NCBI RefSeq assembly: GCF_003112515.1
Contig: NZ_BEVZ01000004.1
Location: 868,001 to 932,000 of the forward strand
Source: Streptomyces fragilis
GTDB lineage: Bacteria > Actinomycetota > Actinomycetes > Streptomycetales > Streptomycetaceae
DNA length: 64,000 nucleotides
Reading direction: 5' to 3'
Shown here: in pieces, positions 35,175-42,404 of the stretch
Position numbering within the stretch: position 1 is the stretch's first letter
Layout of the letters: the number at the start of each line of letters is the position of its first letter
Program-made: the position numbers and the translations under genes
Notes under the pieces: generated by a model
What the model was told of the DNA's origin: nothing
Seen by the model: only the letters and a program-made list of their open reading frames with translations
Database searches by the model: none

Positions 35175-35472
35175 GTTCCAGCCGGGGCGTTGCATATCGG
35201 GCCTGGTCCTGGTCACCGCCGGAGTGCTCTACACGGGTGACGCGGCCGGGGAGTGGGAGGTGGCGTGGTTCGTGGCGATCCCCCTGGTCGCCGCCGGGTT
35301 CTTCTTCGCCGCCGTGGCAGGGCTCACCGCCCACCTCATCCGTGGCGCACGCCGGGACGCCCACGGCGATGGCGGTCAGCACGGCGACGGTGACGGCGGT
35401 CGGCACGGCGTCAGCGGGGAGAGCCGCGGTGCCGGTGACGGCCGGGGCGGGGGCGCCCACCTGATCGGCTGA
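35161..35472 (+). CDS. Small two-helix membrane protein overlapping the PspC gene
   Basis: 103 residues from a GTG at 35161, overlapping the preceding stop by 14 bp in another frame. The protein begins MWRHEFQPGRCISGLVLVTAGVLY and has two hydrophobic helices (ISGLVLVTAGVLYT and WFVAIPLVAAGFFFAAVAGLTA). A His/Gly/Asp tail follows (GDGGQHGDGDGGRHG). The overlap implies coupled translation with the PspC/LiaF-like protein. Function unknown. Confidence 0.75.
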   Translation: MWRHEFQPGRCISGLVLVTAGVLYTGDAAGEWEVAWFVAIPLVAAGFFFAAVAGLTAHLIRGARRDAHGDGGQHGDGDGGRHGVSGESRGAGDGRGGGAHLIG

Positions 35473-35565
35473 GCGGGGCAGGCGCGGCCGAGCTCCGGTG
35501 AGCTGTGGGTCTCACGATGCGAACCCCGGTGGAGGCGTCCCGGGTCCACGGTCCATACTTGCCAC

Positions 35566-35646
35566 ATGTCCGCATACTCGAGCTTCGCGTTTACCTATGG
35601 CACCCGGCCCGCCGGCTGCCATGGTCGTGTTGCTCACCGCGGATAA
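35566..35646 (+). CDS. Aromatic-rich leader peptide (candidate attenuator) before chorismate mutase
   Basis: A 26-codon ORF, ATG at 35566 and TAA at 35644-35646. It begins MSAYSSFAFTYG: four Tyr/Phe in the first eleven residues, in a genome where these are rare. It is followed 18 nt later by a 14-bp perfect hairpin and then the chorismate mutase gene. That is the layout of ribosome-mediated attenuation sensing charged tRNA-Phe and tRNA-Tyr. No strong ribosome binding site precedes it, and CATACT lies about 10 nt upstream, so the message may be leaderless. The ORF and hairpin are visible in sequence; the regulation is inferred. Confidence 0.65.
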   Translation: MSAYSSFAFTYGTRPAGCHGRVAHRG

Positions 35647-35663
35647 CCGCAGAGCGACTTCCC

Positions 35664-35696
35664 AGGCGCCCCGGGCCGGCAAGGCCCGGGGCGCCT
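35664..35696 (+). terminator. Attenuator-like terminator hairpin between leader peptide and chorismate mutase
   Basis: A perfect 14-bp stem, AGGCGCCCCGGGCC at 35664-35677 and its complement at 35683-35696, loop GGCAA, followed by TGTCGTTT. It lies in front of a gene rather than behind one, 60 bp before the chorismate mutase start. The GC-rich end of the leader ORF could compete for pairing. Confidence 0.75.
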
Positions 35697-35755
35697 GTCG
35701 TTTCCCGGACCCGACCGGCGCCGGGGCCTCACCGCATCAGACGGAGGAGACCCCG

Positions 35756-36106
35756 ATGAGCATCAATTCCACCACCACGCGCACGTCCGGCCCGTCGACC
35801 GCTTCGGCGGACAGCCCGGCGTCCGCCACGGCCGTCGTCCCGGCCGACGTCCCCGCGGTCGACCCGGCCGCAGTCATCGCCGACGCCCGGTCGCGGATCG
35901 ACGCGTTGGACGACCACATCCTGGGGCTGCTGCAGGAACGCATGGCCGTGTCCGCCGTCATCCAGCAGACCCGGATCTCCGCGGGCGGACGGCGGGTGAA
36001 CCTGTCACGCGAGATGGAGGTCCTCTCCCGCTACCGCGACGCGGTGGGCCGCCCGGGCACGTCCCTGGCGATGACCATCCTCGAGCTCTGCCGCGGCCGC
36101 GTCTGA
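35756..36106 (+). CDS. Chorismate mutase (AroQ type, short form)
   Basis: 116 residues from the ATG at 35756, with a strong ribosome binding site (ACGGAGGAGACCCC). After a 30-residue Ser/Thr/Ala/Pro-rich N-terminus comes the all-helical AroQ fold: DARSRIDALDDHILGLLQERMAVSAVIQQTRISAGGRRVNLSREMEVLSRYRDAVG. The residues R, R, K/Q and E expected at the active site appear as RSRID, ERMAVS and EMEVLSRY. It makes prephenate from chorismate, the branch toward Phe and Tyr. This fits the Phe/Tyr-rich leader upstream. Some family members need a DAHP-synthase partner for full activity. Confidence 0.9.
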   Translation: MSINSTTTRTSGPSTASADSPASATAVVPADVPAVDPAAVIADARSRIDALDDHILGLLQERMAVSAVIQQTRISAGGRRVNLSREMEVLSRYRDAVGRPGTSLAMTILELCRGRV

Positions 36107-36698
36107 ACGGCCGCGCGTCCGCACCCACCCCACGCCCGCGCCGCGCCGCACCCGCGCCGCACGCACACCCACCCCCACACCCGCGCCCGCCTCACGACGG
36201 CCAGGGCGGGGCAGCCCCGGACCGCCACCGCCGTCGCCCCCCGGGTGCCCCGCCCGCGGTGAACCGCTCCCGTCCGCGCCACCACTCCGTCCACCGTCCA
36301 CCGTCACCCGTCCGGGACCGTGACCGTCCGCCCGCGCGCTTCGTTTATCCGGTTGTCCGTGCCGGCCAGGCACGGCTCCCGAGAAAACCACGCGTGGCTT
36401 GCTGGAGCGACGAGGCGTACGGATCACCATGCCGTCCGCCGTGGGACCGTCGCTGCAGGGTCGTGACCGGACGGCAGGGGACAGCAGCCCGGTCACCCAA
36501 CAAAACGGCCGGCTCCGGGGACGCCCGGAGCCGGCCGACGGGGCCGCCACCCACGGCCCCTGTCCAGCCCCCTGTCCAACCCCCTGTCCAAGGGTTGTGC
36601 TGCGGAGCCGCAGCAGGACGGCGCGGACAGCTCAGGCGGTTGGTACGCCTACGCCTCGTACGGCTCCACCCGCACGACAGCCGCCGCGCGAACCGTCG
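36107..36698. other. 592-bp intergenic region with low-complexity tract, terminator and 12-bp repeat
   Basis: The left part (36107-36260) is an extreme CCCACC/CCGCGCC low-complexity tract. The middle (36340-36470) is less skewed but holds no gene I can support. A minus-strand terminator is at 36508-36535. A 12-bp repeat (gcccctgtcca, gccccctgtcca, accccctgtcca) is at 36556-36590. The region separates the convergent chorismate mutase and GMC oxidoreductase genes. Confidence 0.55.
36508..36535 (-). terminator. Terminator of the GMC oxidoreductase gene
   Basis: A perfect 12-bp stem GCCGGCTCCGGG (36508-36519) with its complement at 36524-36535. Read leftwards it is followed by CGTTTTGTT, a U-rich tract that is uncommon in this genome. 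It is a good rho-independent terminator, though about 165 bp past the stop codon. Confidence 0.75.
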
Positions 36699-38648
36699 CT
36701 ATTCGGTGCTTCCCGCCGCCTCCACCGCAGCCGGTGCGTCGGCCGGCTCCAGGTCCGGGTCCGCCGGGGCGGCGGGCTTCGGCATGGTGACCTCGGGCGT
36801 CGGGGCGTCCGCCTTCGGCGGCACCGCAGGCATGCCGAGGAACGGCAGCTTCAGCGCGGCGAAGGCCTTCTCCGGCACCACCGGGGTCCGCGGCGGCACC
36901 GCGGACAGCCGCTGGTACGCCTGGCCCTGCGCCGGCCGCGGATCGTCCTCGCCCTTGTTGGGCCAGAACGACATCGCCCGCTCCGCTTGTGCCGTGATGG
37001 TCAGCGACGGGTTGACGCCCAGGTTGGCGGAGACCGCCGAGCCGTCGACCACCGAGATCCCGGGGTGTCCGTACAGCCGGTGGTAGGGGTCGATGACGCC
37101 GGTGTCCGGTGAGTCGCCGATGGGGCAGCCGCCGAGGAAGTGCGCGGTCAGCGGCATGCCGGTGAGTTCGCCGATGTTGCTGCCGGCGAAGCCGTTGATC
37201 TCCTCCGACAGCAGGGAGGCCGCCTCCACCGCCGCCTTGATCTGCTTGGGGTTGGGCGCCCCGTGGCCCTGCCGGGCGGTCAGCAGGCCCTTGCCCAGTC
37301 CCTTGCCCTTGAGGTGGGTGGTGAGCGAGTTGTCGAGCGACTGCATGACCAGGCCGATGATGGTCCGCTCCGACCAGCGCCGGTTGGACAGCGACCGCAG
37401 GGTCAGCAAGGGGTGGCGGAGCGAGTTGCCCAGCCAGCCCAGCACCCGCGCGGCGCCGGTTCCCTTCGCGGCGTACGGCACCTGGAGGACGGTGAGGGCG
37501 CCCATGGCGTTGGAGCCCTTGCCGTAGCGGACCGGCTCGATGTGGGTGTTCGCGTCGGGGTGGATCGACGAGGTGATGGCGACGCCCTTGGTGAAGTCCG
37601 CCTTCGCCTGCCCGCTGACCCGGTGGTAGCGCCGGTCGTCGGTCTGTGCTCCCACCAGCGCCTCGGAGTTGGTGCGGGTGAGCATGCCGAGCTTGCCGGA
37701 GATGCGCGGAAGCTGCCCGCCCTCCTTCATGCGGTGCAGCAGCGTCTGGGTGCCGTAGGTGCCGGCGGCGATCACGACCTGGCGGGAGCGCAGGACGCGT
37801 CCCCGGCCGACCCGCTTGCGGTCGGTGCCGATCGTGTCGACGACGAAGCCGCCGTGGCCGTCCTCGGTGACCGACCGCACGGTGGTCATGGGGTGCACGC
37901 TCGCCCCGGCCTTCTCGGCGAGGTAGAGGTAGTTCTCGTTGAGGGTGTTCTTGGCCCCGTGGCGGCAGCCCGTCATGCACTCGCCGCACTCGGTGCAGGC
38001 CTTGCGGGCGGGGCCGACCCCGCCGAAGTACGGGTCGGCGGCCTCCTGGCCCGGCCGTGCGGTGACGCTGCCGTCGGCGTCCTCGCCGTCGCCGAAGAAC
38101 ACGCCCACCGGGGCGAGGTGGAAGCTGTCGCCCACACCCATCCGCTCGGCGGTCGCCTTCAGGTGGACGTCGGAGGGGGTCATGGTGGGGTTGAGCCGGA
38201 CACCGAGCATGCGCCGCGCCTGGTCGTAGTACGGCGTCAGCTCCTCCTGCCAGTCCGTGATGTCCTTCCACTGGGGGTCCTCGAAGAAGGGTGTCGGCGG
38301 CACGTAAAGGGTGTTGGCGTAGTTCAGCGACCCGCCGCCCACGCCCGCGCCGGCCAGCACCATCACGTTGCCGAGCAGGTGGATGCGCTGGATGCCGTAC
38401 ATGCCCAGCTTGGGGGCCCACAGGAACTTCTTGAGGTCCCAGGAGTTCCTGGGCAGCGAGTCCCGGGTCCAGCGGCGGCCCGCCTCCAGGACGCCGACGC
38501 GGTACCCCTTCTCGGTGAGGCGGAGCGCGGTGACCGAGCCGCCGAAGCCGGAGCCGACGACGATCACGTCGTAGTCGTAGGGCGGCCGGCCCTCGGGGGT
38601 GTCGGGACGGCCGGCGGTCTTGTCCTGCGAGGCGTTCTCCTGCGACAC
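36699..38648 (-). CDS. GMC-family FAD-dependent oxidoreductase (cholesterol oxidase-like)
   Basis: 649 residues from the GTG at 38648, chosen because AAGGAGCGC precedes it. The N-terminal FAD-binding dinucleotide fold is YDVIVVGSGFGGSVTALRLTEKG, then VLEAGRRW. A Cys cluster reads TECGECMTGCRHGAKNTLNENYLYLAEKAG, as in cholesterol-oxidase-like dehydrogenases. The C-terminus has the GMC motif HPGISVVDGSAVSANLGVNPSLTITAQAERA. FAD-dependent alcohol or sterol oxidation is expected, substrate unknown. A 55-residue Pro/Ala/Glu tail follows. It lies downstream of the aldehyde dehydrogenase gene, separated by a terminator and a 16-bp repeat. Confidence 0.88.
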   Translation of the reverse strand: MSQENASQDKTAGRPDTPEGRPPYDYDVIVVGSGFGGSVTALRLTEKGYRVGVLEAGRRWTRDSLPRNSWDLKKFLWAPKLGMYGIQRIHLLGNVMVLAGAGVGGGSLNYANTLYVPPTPFFEDPQWKDITDWQEELTPYYDQARRMLGVRLNPTMTPSDVHLKATAERMGVGDSFHLAPVGVFFGDGEDADGSVTARPGQEAADPYFGGVGPARKACTECGECMTGCRHGAKNTLNENYLYLAEKAGASVHPMTTVRSVTEDGHGGFVVDTIGTDRKRVGRGRVLRSRQVVIAAGTYGTQTLLHRMKEGGQLPRISGKLGMLTRTNSEALVGAQTDDRRYHRVSGQAKADFTKGVAITSSIHPDANTHIEPVRYGKGSNAMGALTVLQVPYAAKGTGAARVLGWLGNSLRHPLLTLRSLSNRRWSERTIIGLVMQSLDNSLTTHLKGKGLGKGLLTARQGHGAPNPKQIKAAVEAASLLSEEINGFAGSNIGELTGMPLTAHFLGGCPIGDSPDTGVIDPYHRLYGHPGISVVDGSAVSANLGVNPSLTITAQAERAMSFWPNKGEDDPRPAQGQAYQRLSAVPPRTPVVPEKAFAALKLPFLGMPAVPPKADAPTPEVTMPKPAAPADPDLEPADAPAAVEAAGSTE

Positions 38649-38687
38649 GTGCGCGCTCCTTACTGAGAACGGTTGACCGGGAGGGGT

Positions 38688-38751
38688 CACGAACCGGGTC
38701 GGTCACGAACCGGGTCGCTCATGAACCGGGTCGCTCATGAACCGGGTCGGC
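38688..38751. repeat. 16-bp tandem repeat, four units
   Basis: Four exact-length units cacgaaccgggtcggt, cacgaaccgggtcgct, catgaaccgggtcgct and catgaaccgggtcggc lie between the aldehyde dehydrogenase and GMC genes. They fall just upstream of the GMC ribosome binding site, so they could affect its promoter. Confidence 0.9.
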
Positions 38752-38776
38752 GGTGGGTACGGCTGCCGGGCGCGAG

Positions 38777-38812
38777 GGGCGGGGCCTGTGGTCCGGGGAC
38801 GCGGCCCCGCCC
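38777..38812 (-). terminator. Probable terminator after the succinic semialdehyde dehydrogenase gene
   Basis: A 10-bp stem GGGCGGGGCC (38777-38786) with its complement at 38803-38812, 10 bp beyond the stop codon of the leftward gene. Confidence 0.55.
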
Positions 38813-38822
38813 GGTGCGGGGG

Positions 38823-40457
38823 TCAGCGGAAGCGGAAGGCCTTCATCAGCTTCAGGCCGACGTTGAGCACGTTCGCGTACTGCTCGTCGCTCAGGCCGAA
38901 CGACGGCGCGAGCGGCATCACGCGCTGCACGGCGACGGTCTGCGCCTCGGTGTACTTGAGGATGCCCTCGGAGCCGTGGCGGCGGCCGAGGCCGGAGTCC
39001 TTCATGCCGCCCATCGGCGACCGGGCGCTTCCGTAGGCCGGTGCGAAGCCCTCGTTGATGTTGACGGTGCCGGTCTGCAGCCGGGCCGCGATGTGCCGGG
39101 CGCGGCGGGTGTCCTTGGACCAGACCGAGGAGTTGAGCCCGTACTCGGTGCCGTTGATCCGCTCGACGGCCTCGTCGAGGTCGCTGAAGCGGTAGACGGA
39201 GACCACCGGGCCGAAGGTCTCCTCCGAGCAGACCGCCATGGGGGTCTCGACTCCGTCCAGGACGGTCGGCTCGTAGAAGTAGGGGCCGACGTCCGGCCGG
39301 GCGACGCCGCCGGTGAGCACCCGGGCTCCCTTGGCGACCGCGTCCTCGACGTGCCGGGTGACGGTCTCCAGCTGGCGTTCGCTGACGAGGCAGCCCATGT
39401 CGGCGCCGTAACCGATGAAGTTGCCCAGCCGCACCGCCCGGGTGCGCGCGACGAACCGCTCCAGGAAGGCCTCGGCCACCGCCTCGTGGACGAACAGCCG
39501 CTCGATGGAGATGCAGAGCTGGCCGGCGGTGGAGAAGCAGGCGCGGACGGCGCCCTCGGCGGCCTTGTCGAGGTCGGCGTCCTCCATGACCAGCATGGCG
39601 TTCTTGCCGCCGAGCTCCAGCGAGACGCCGACCAGGCGGGCGGCGGCGCGCTCGGCCACCTCACGGCCGGTGCGGGTGGACCCGGTGAACGAGACGTAGT
39701 CGGCGTGCCGCACCACCTCGGGGCCGACCACGGGGCCCTCGCCGAGGACGACCTGCCAGACGTCGGCGGGCAGCCCCGCCTCGATCAGCACCTCGCGCGC
39801 CCACAGGGCGGTCAGCGCGGTCTCGGTGTCCGGCTTCATCACCACGGCGTTGCCCGCCGCGAACGCGGGCAACGCGTCGCCGACGGACAGCTCCAGCGGG
39901 TAGTTCCACGGGGCGATCTGGCCGATCACTCCACGAGGGTGGCGCAGCTCCTCGACCTTGGTGAGCAGCGGCACCGCTCCCAGGTGGCCCTTGGGGGCCA
40001 GGTAGGCGGGCGCCTTGCGTCCGTAGTGGCGGGCGGCCATGGCGACGGCCTGCAGCTCCTCGTGGGCGTGCAGGCGGGCCTTGCCGGTCTCGGCCTGGAC
40101 GATGTCGAGGATCTCGCTCTGCCGCTGGAGCACCAGGTCGTGGAAGCGCAGCAGGACGGCGGCCCGGCGCCGCACGGGGACGGCGGCCCAGGCCTTCTGG
40201 GCCACGCGGGCCCGGGCGAACGCCTCCTCGACCTCCGCCACGGAGGATTCCGGCAGCTCGGCGAGCCGGGCACCGGTGAGCGGGCTGTGGTTGTACGTCC
40301 GGCCGGAGCCCGTCACGCCCTTGGTCAGCCGGGCCACCAGCTCCGGCGTGACCGCGTCCCCGACGGCGCGCGCGCCGGGCGGGGCGGCGGCCACCGGATT
40401 GACTCCGACGCCGTTGTGGTCTGTTACCGCTGCCTGCGAGGCCTGCGTGTCCGTCAT
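38823..40457 (-). CDS. gabD: Succinic semialdehyde dehydrogenase (NAD(P)+)
   Basis: 544 residues, the longer actinobacterial type. Cofactor-binding and catalytic motifs of the aldehyde dehydrogenase fold are intact: APWNYPLELSVGDALPA, FTGSTRTGREV, the general-base Glu in VSLELGGKNAMLV and the nucleophile Cys in FSTAGQLCISIERL. It oxidises succinic semialdehyde to succinate, linking GABA breakdown to the TCA cycle. The substrate is assigned from overall resemblance to actinobacterial GabD2-type enzymes. An 18-bp palindrome lies 74 bp upstream of the start. Confidence 0.85.
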   Translation of the reverse strand: MTDTQASQAAVTDHNGVGVNPVAAAPPGARAVGDAVTPELVARLTKGVTGSGRTYNHSPLTGARLAELPESSVAEVEEAFARARVAQKAWAAVPVRRRAAVLLRFHDLVLQRQSEILDIVQAETGKARLHAHEELQAVAMAARHYGRKAPAYLAPKGHLGAVPLLTKVEELRHPRGVIGQIAPWNYPLELSVGDALPAFAAGNAVVMKPDTETALTALWAREVLIEAGLPADVWQVVLGEGPVVGPEVVRHADYVSFTGSTRTGREVAERAAARLVGVSLELGGKNAMLVMEDADLDKAAEGAVRACFSTAGQLCISIERLFVHEAVAEAFLERFVARTRAVRLGNFIGYGADMGCLVSERQLETVTRHVEDAVAKGARVLTGGVARPDVGPYFYEPTVLDGVETPMAVCSEETFGPVVSVYRFSDLDEAVERINGTEYGLNSSVWSKDTRRARHIAARLQTGTVNINEGFAPAYGSARSPMGGMKDSGLGRRHGSEGILKYTEAQTVAVQRVMPLAPSFGLSDEQYANVLNVGLKLMKAFRFR

Positions 40458-40530
40458 GAGGCGCAGGGTATGACGGCCGAAACACTTTGGGTACCCATCG
40501 GTAACCCCCCTTCACGTGGTGATCACATCC

Positions 40531-40548
40531 TGCCAGTGATCGCTGGCA
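40531..40548 (-). promoter_or_regulatory. 18-bp imperfect palindrome, candidate operator
   Basis: TGCCAGTGATCGCTGGCA is symmetric except for the two middle positions of each 9-bp half. It lies 74-91 bp upstream of the dehydrogenase start, beside another small palindrome (GTGATCAC near 40519-40526). The regulator is not identifiable from sequence. Confidence 0.4.
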
Positions 40549-40618
40549 CAAAAGCGCTGATCAGGGGTTGTGTGACGGGAGACGCGTCCGTGGAACCCTT
40601 TTCGGCCGTCCTGGCTCG

Positions 40619-42334
40619 TCAGGCCTGGTCGAACTGCAGGGCCTCGATCACCTGCTGCGCCACTTCCTTGCCGCGCGCGGTGACGTCACCCTCGCTCGGG
40701 TAACGGATCACGACCCGGTACATCTGCCGCTCGCTGTTCTCGTAGTAGAAGATCCGCAGCTCGACCGGGAGCGAGTCCTGGGACTCCGAGGTGGTGAACC
40801 GCACGGTGTTCTCGGCGGCGGGACGTCCCTGGTGCTCCAGGTTGGGCGAGGGCCGGGTCTTCGCCTTCTCCGGCATCTCGAGGTCGTACTCGCCGGACTT
40901 CCGGAACCGCTCGTTCTCCGCGTACATCTGGGCCTGCGGGCTCTCGGCGACCTCCGGGAGGGTGTTCTCGCGGGAGTACCGCTCGACCTCCACCCAGATG
41001 ACGTCGCTGGGGTCGGCGTACCTCACCCACTCCTCGTCGTCGTCCTCGTCGGGCCGGCTCACCTGGTAGGCGTCGGGGACGCTGACGGTCAGGCCGAGGG
41101 CCTTCTCCCGGTGCGGCTTCCAGTCGTCCGGCACGCTCCCGCCGAACGGGTCCGCGATCACCAGCCAGGTCGCCAGCGCAGCCGCCAGCACGGCGGCCAC
41201 CGCGCCGAACAGCACCTTGCGCGGCACCCACACGCCACCGGCGCGCGGCGACGCGGGACGCGGCGGGGCGGGCGGCGCCGGGGGACGCAGCGCGGCCTCC
41301 AGCAGCCGGCGCGCTCCGGCGTGGTCGAGCCGGTGGGCGGGGTCCTTGCGCAGCAGCCCGGTGATCACCTCGGCGAGCGGGCCGGGGACACCGGCGGGCG
41401 CGGGCGGCTCGGCGTTGAGGACGGCCTGCAGGGTGGCCGGGACGTTGCTGCGGCGGAACGGCGAGACGCCCTGGGTCGCCGCGTAGAGCACCACGCCCAG
41501 CGACCACAGGTCCGAGGCCTCCCCCGGGCGCTGCCCCAGCACCCGCTCGGGAGCGACGTACTCGGGGGAGCCGACGAAGGCGCCGGTGTCGGTGAGGCTG
41601 GTGTCGCCCTCGGCCTGGGCTATGCCGAAGTCGGTGAGCACGACCCGGTTGTGATTGCCCAGCAGCACGTTCTCCGGCTTGACGTCCCGGTGCAGGATCC
41701 GCGCCGTGTGCACGGCCTCCAGCGCGCCCAGCACCTCGAGACCGATCCGGGCCGCCTCGGTGGCGCCGAGGGTGCCCTCCCGCAGGACGTCGCCCAGGGA
41801 GCGGCCGCGCACCAGCTCCATCACGATCCACGGCCGGCCGTCGACCAGCGCCACGTCGTGGACGTTGACCACGGCGGGATGGTCGGTGCGGGCGGCGGTG
41901 GTCGCCTCGCGCCGCATCCGGGTGTACAGCTTCTCCTGCTCGGCGGCGGGGATGTGGTCCGGGACGCGGGGTTCCTTGACCGCGACCTCGCGGCCCACCG
42001 TCTCGTCCGTGGCCCGCCAGACGGTGCCCATGCCGCCGTGGCCGAGGCGGGCGAGCAGCCGGTACCGGCCGGCGATCAGGCGGCCCGCGCCGGGTTCCTG
42101 GGCGCCGGACTGCTGCGGGAGGGCCCGGGTGGGCGTCTGCGGATGGGGCTGGGCGTGCGGCGGGTGCGGCGGAACCTGCCCGTGGGCCCCGGCCTGCCGG
42201 TCCGCGGGATGCGGCAGGTGCTGACCGGCCGCGTACGGCGACTGCGGCTCTCCGGCCGCCCGGGGCGCGGGCGGCCGCAGGGCGTAGCTGGTCGGTTCCT
42301 CGGGCCGGTTGCCGGCTCCCCCGTTGCTGCTCAT
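40619..42334 (-). CDS. Transmembrane Ser/Thr protein kinase (eukaryotic type)
   Basis: 571 residues. An 85-residue Pro/Gln/His-rich N-terminus precedes the kinase domain (about 88-350). All catalytic motifs are present: Gly loop LGHGGMG, VAIK-type Lys120, HRDVKPEN with Asp217, DFG Asp235, GSPEYVAPE and SDLWSLG. A membrane helix (about 373-393) is followed by a 175-residue extracellular domain (ALGLTVSVPDAYQVSR ... EVAQQVIEALQF) of a beta type shared with the next two proteins upstream. It is the third of three tandem kinase-like genes, 70 bp after the middle one. In S. coelicolor a kinase cluster near glpD has been linked to the spore-wall synthesising complex (recalled, not checked). Confidence 0.9.
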   Translation of the reverse strand: MSSNGGAGNRPEEPTSYALRPPAPRAAGEPQSPYAAGQHLPHPADRQAGAHGQVPPHPPHAQPHPQTPTRALPQQSGAQEPGAGRLIAGRYRLLARLGHGGMGTVWRATDETVGREVAVKEPRVPDHIPAAEQEKLYTRMRREATTAARTDHPAVVNVHDVALVDGRPWIVMELVRGRSLGDVLREGTLGATEAARIGLEVLGALEAVHTARILHRDVKPENVLLGNHNRVVLTDFGIAQAEGDTSLTDTGAFVGSPEYVAPERVLGQRPGEASDLWSLGVVLYAATQGVSPFRRSNVPATLQAVLNAEPPAPAGVPGPLAEVITGLLRKDPAHRLDHAGARRLLEAALRPPAPPAPPRPASPRAGGVWVPRKVLFGAVAAVLAAALATWLVIADPFGGSVPDDWKPHREKALGLTVSVPDAYQVSRPDEDDDEEWVRYADPSDVIWVEVERYSRENTLPEVAESPQAQMYAENERFRKSGEYDLEMPEKAKTRPSPNLEHQGRPAAENTVRFTTSESQDSLPVELRIFYYENSERQMYRVVIRYPSEGDVTARGKEVAQQVIEALQFDQA

Positions 42335-42404
42335 GACACATCCCTATCGCGCCGCGCCCCCGCGGGGCCACCGCCCGCGGGCAGTGGTCACACAGCCGTG
42401 ACCG

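Noticed and set aside
36107..36260. Small gene in the CCCACC/CCGCGCC tract after chorismate mutase
   Set aside because: Low-complexity DNA giving Pro/His/Arg homopolymer-like translations in every frame; no ribosome binding site.
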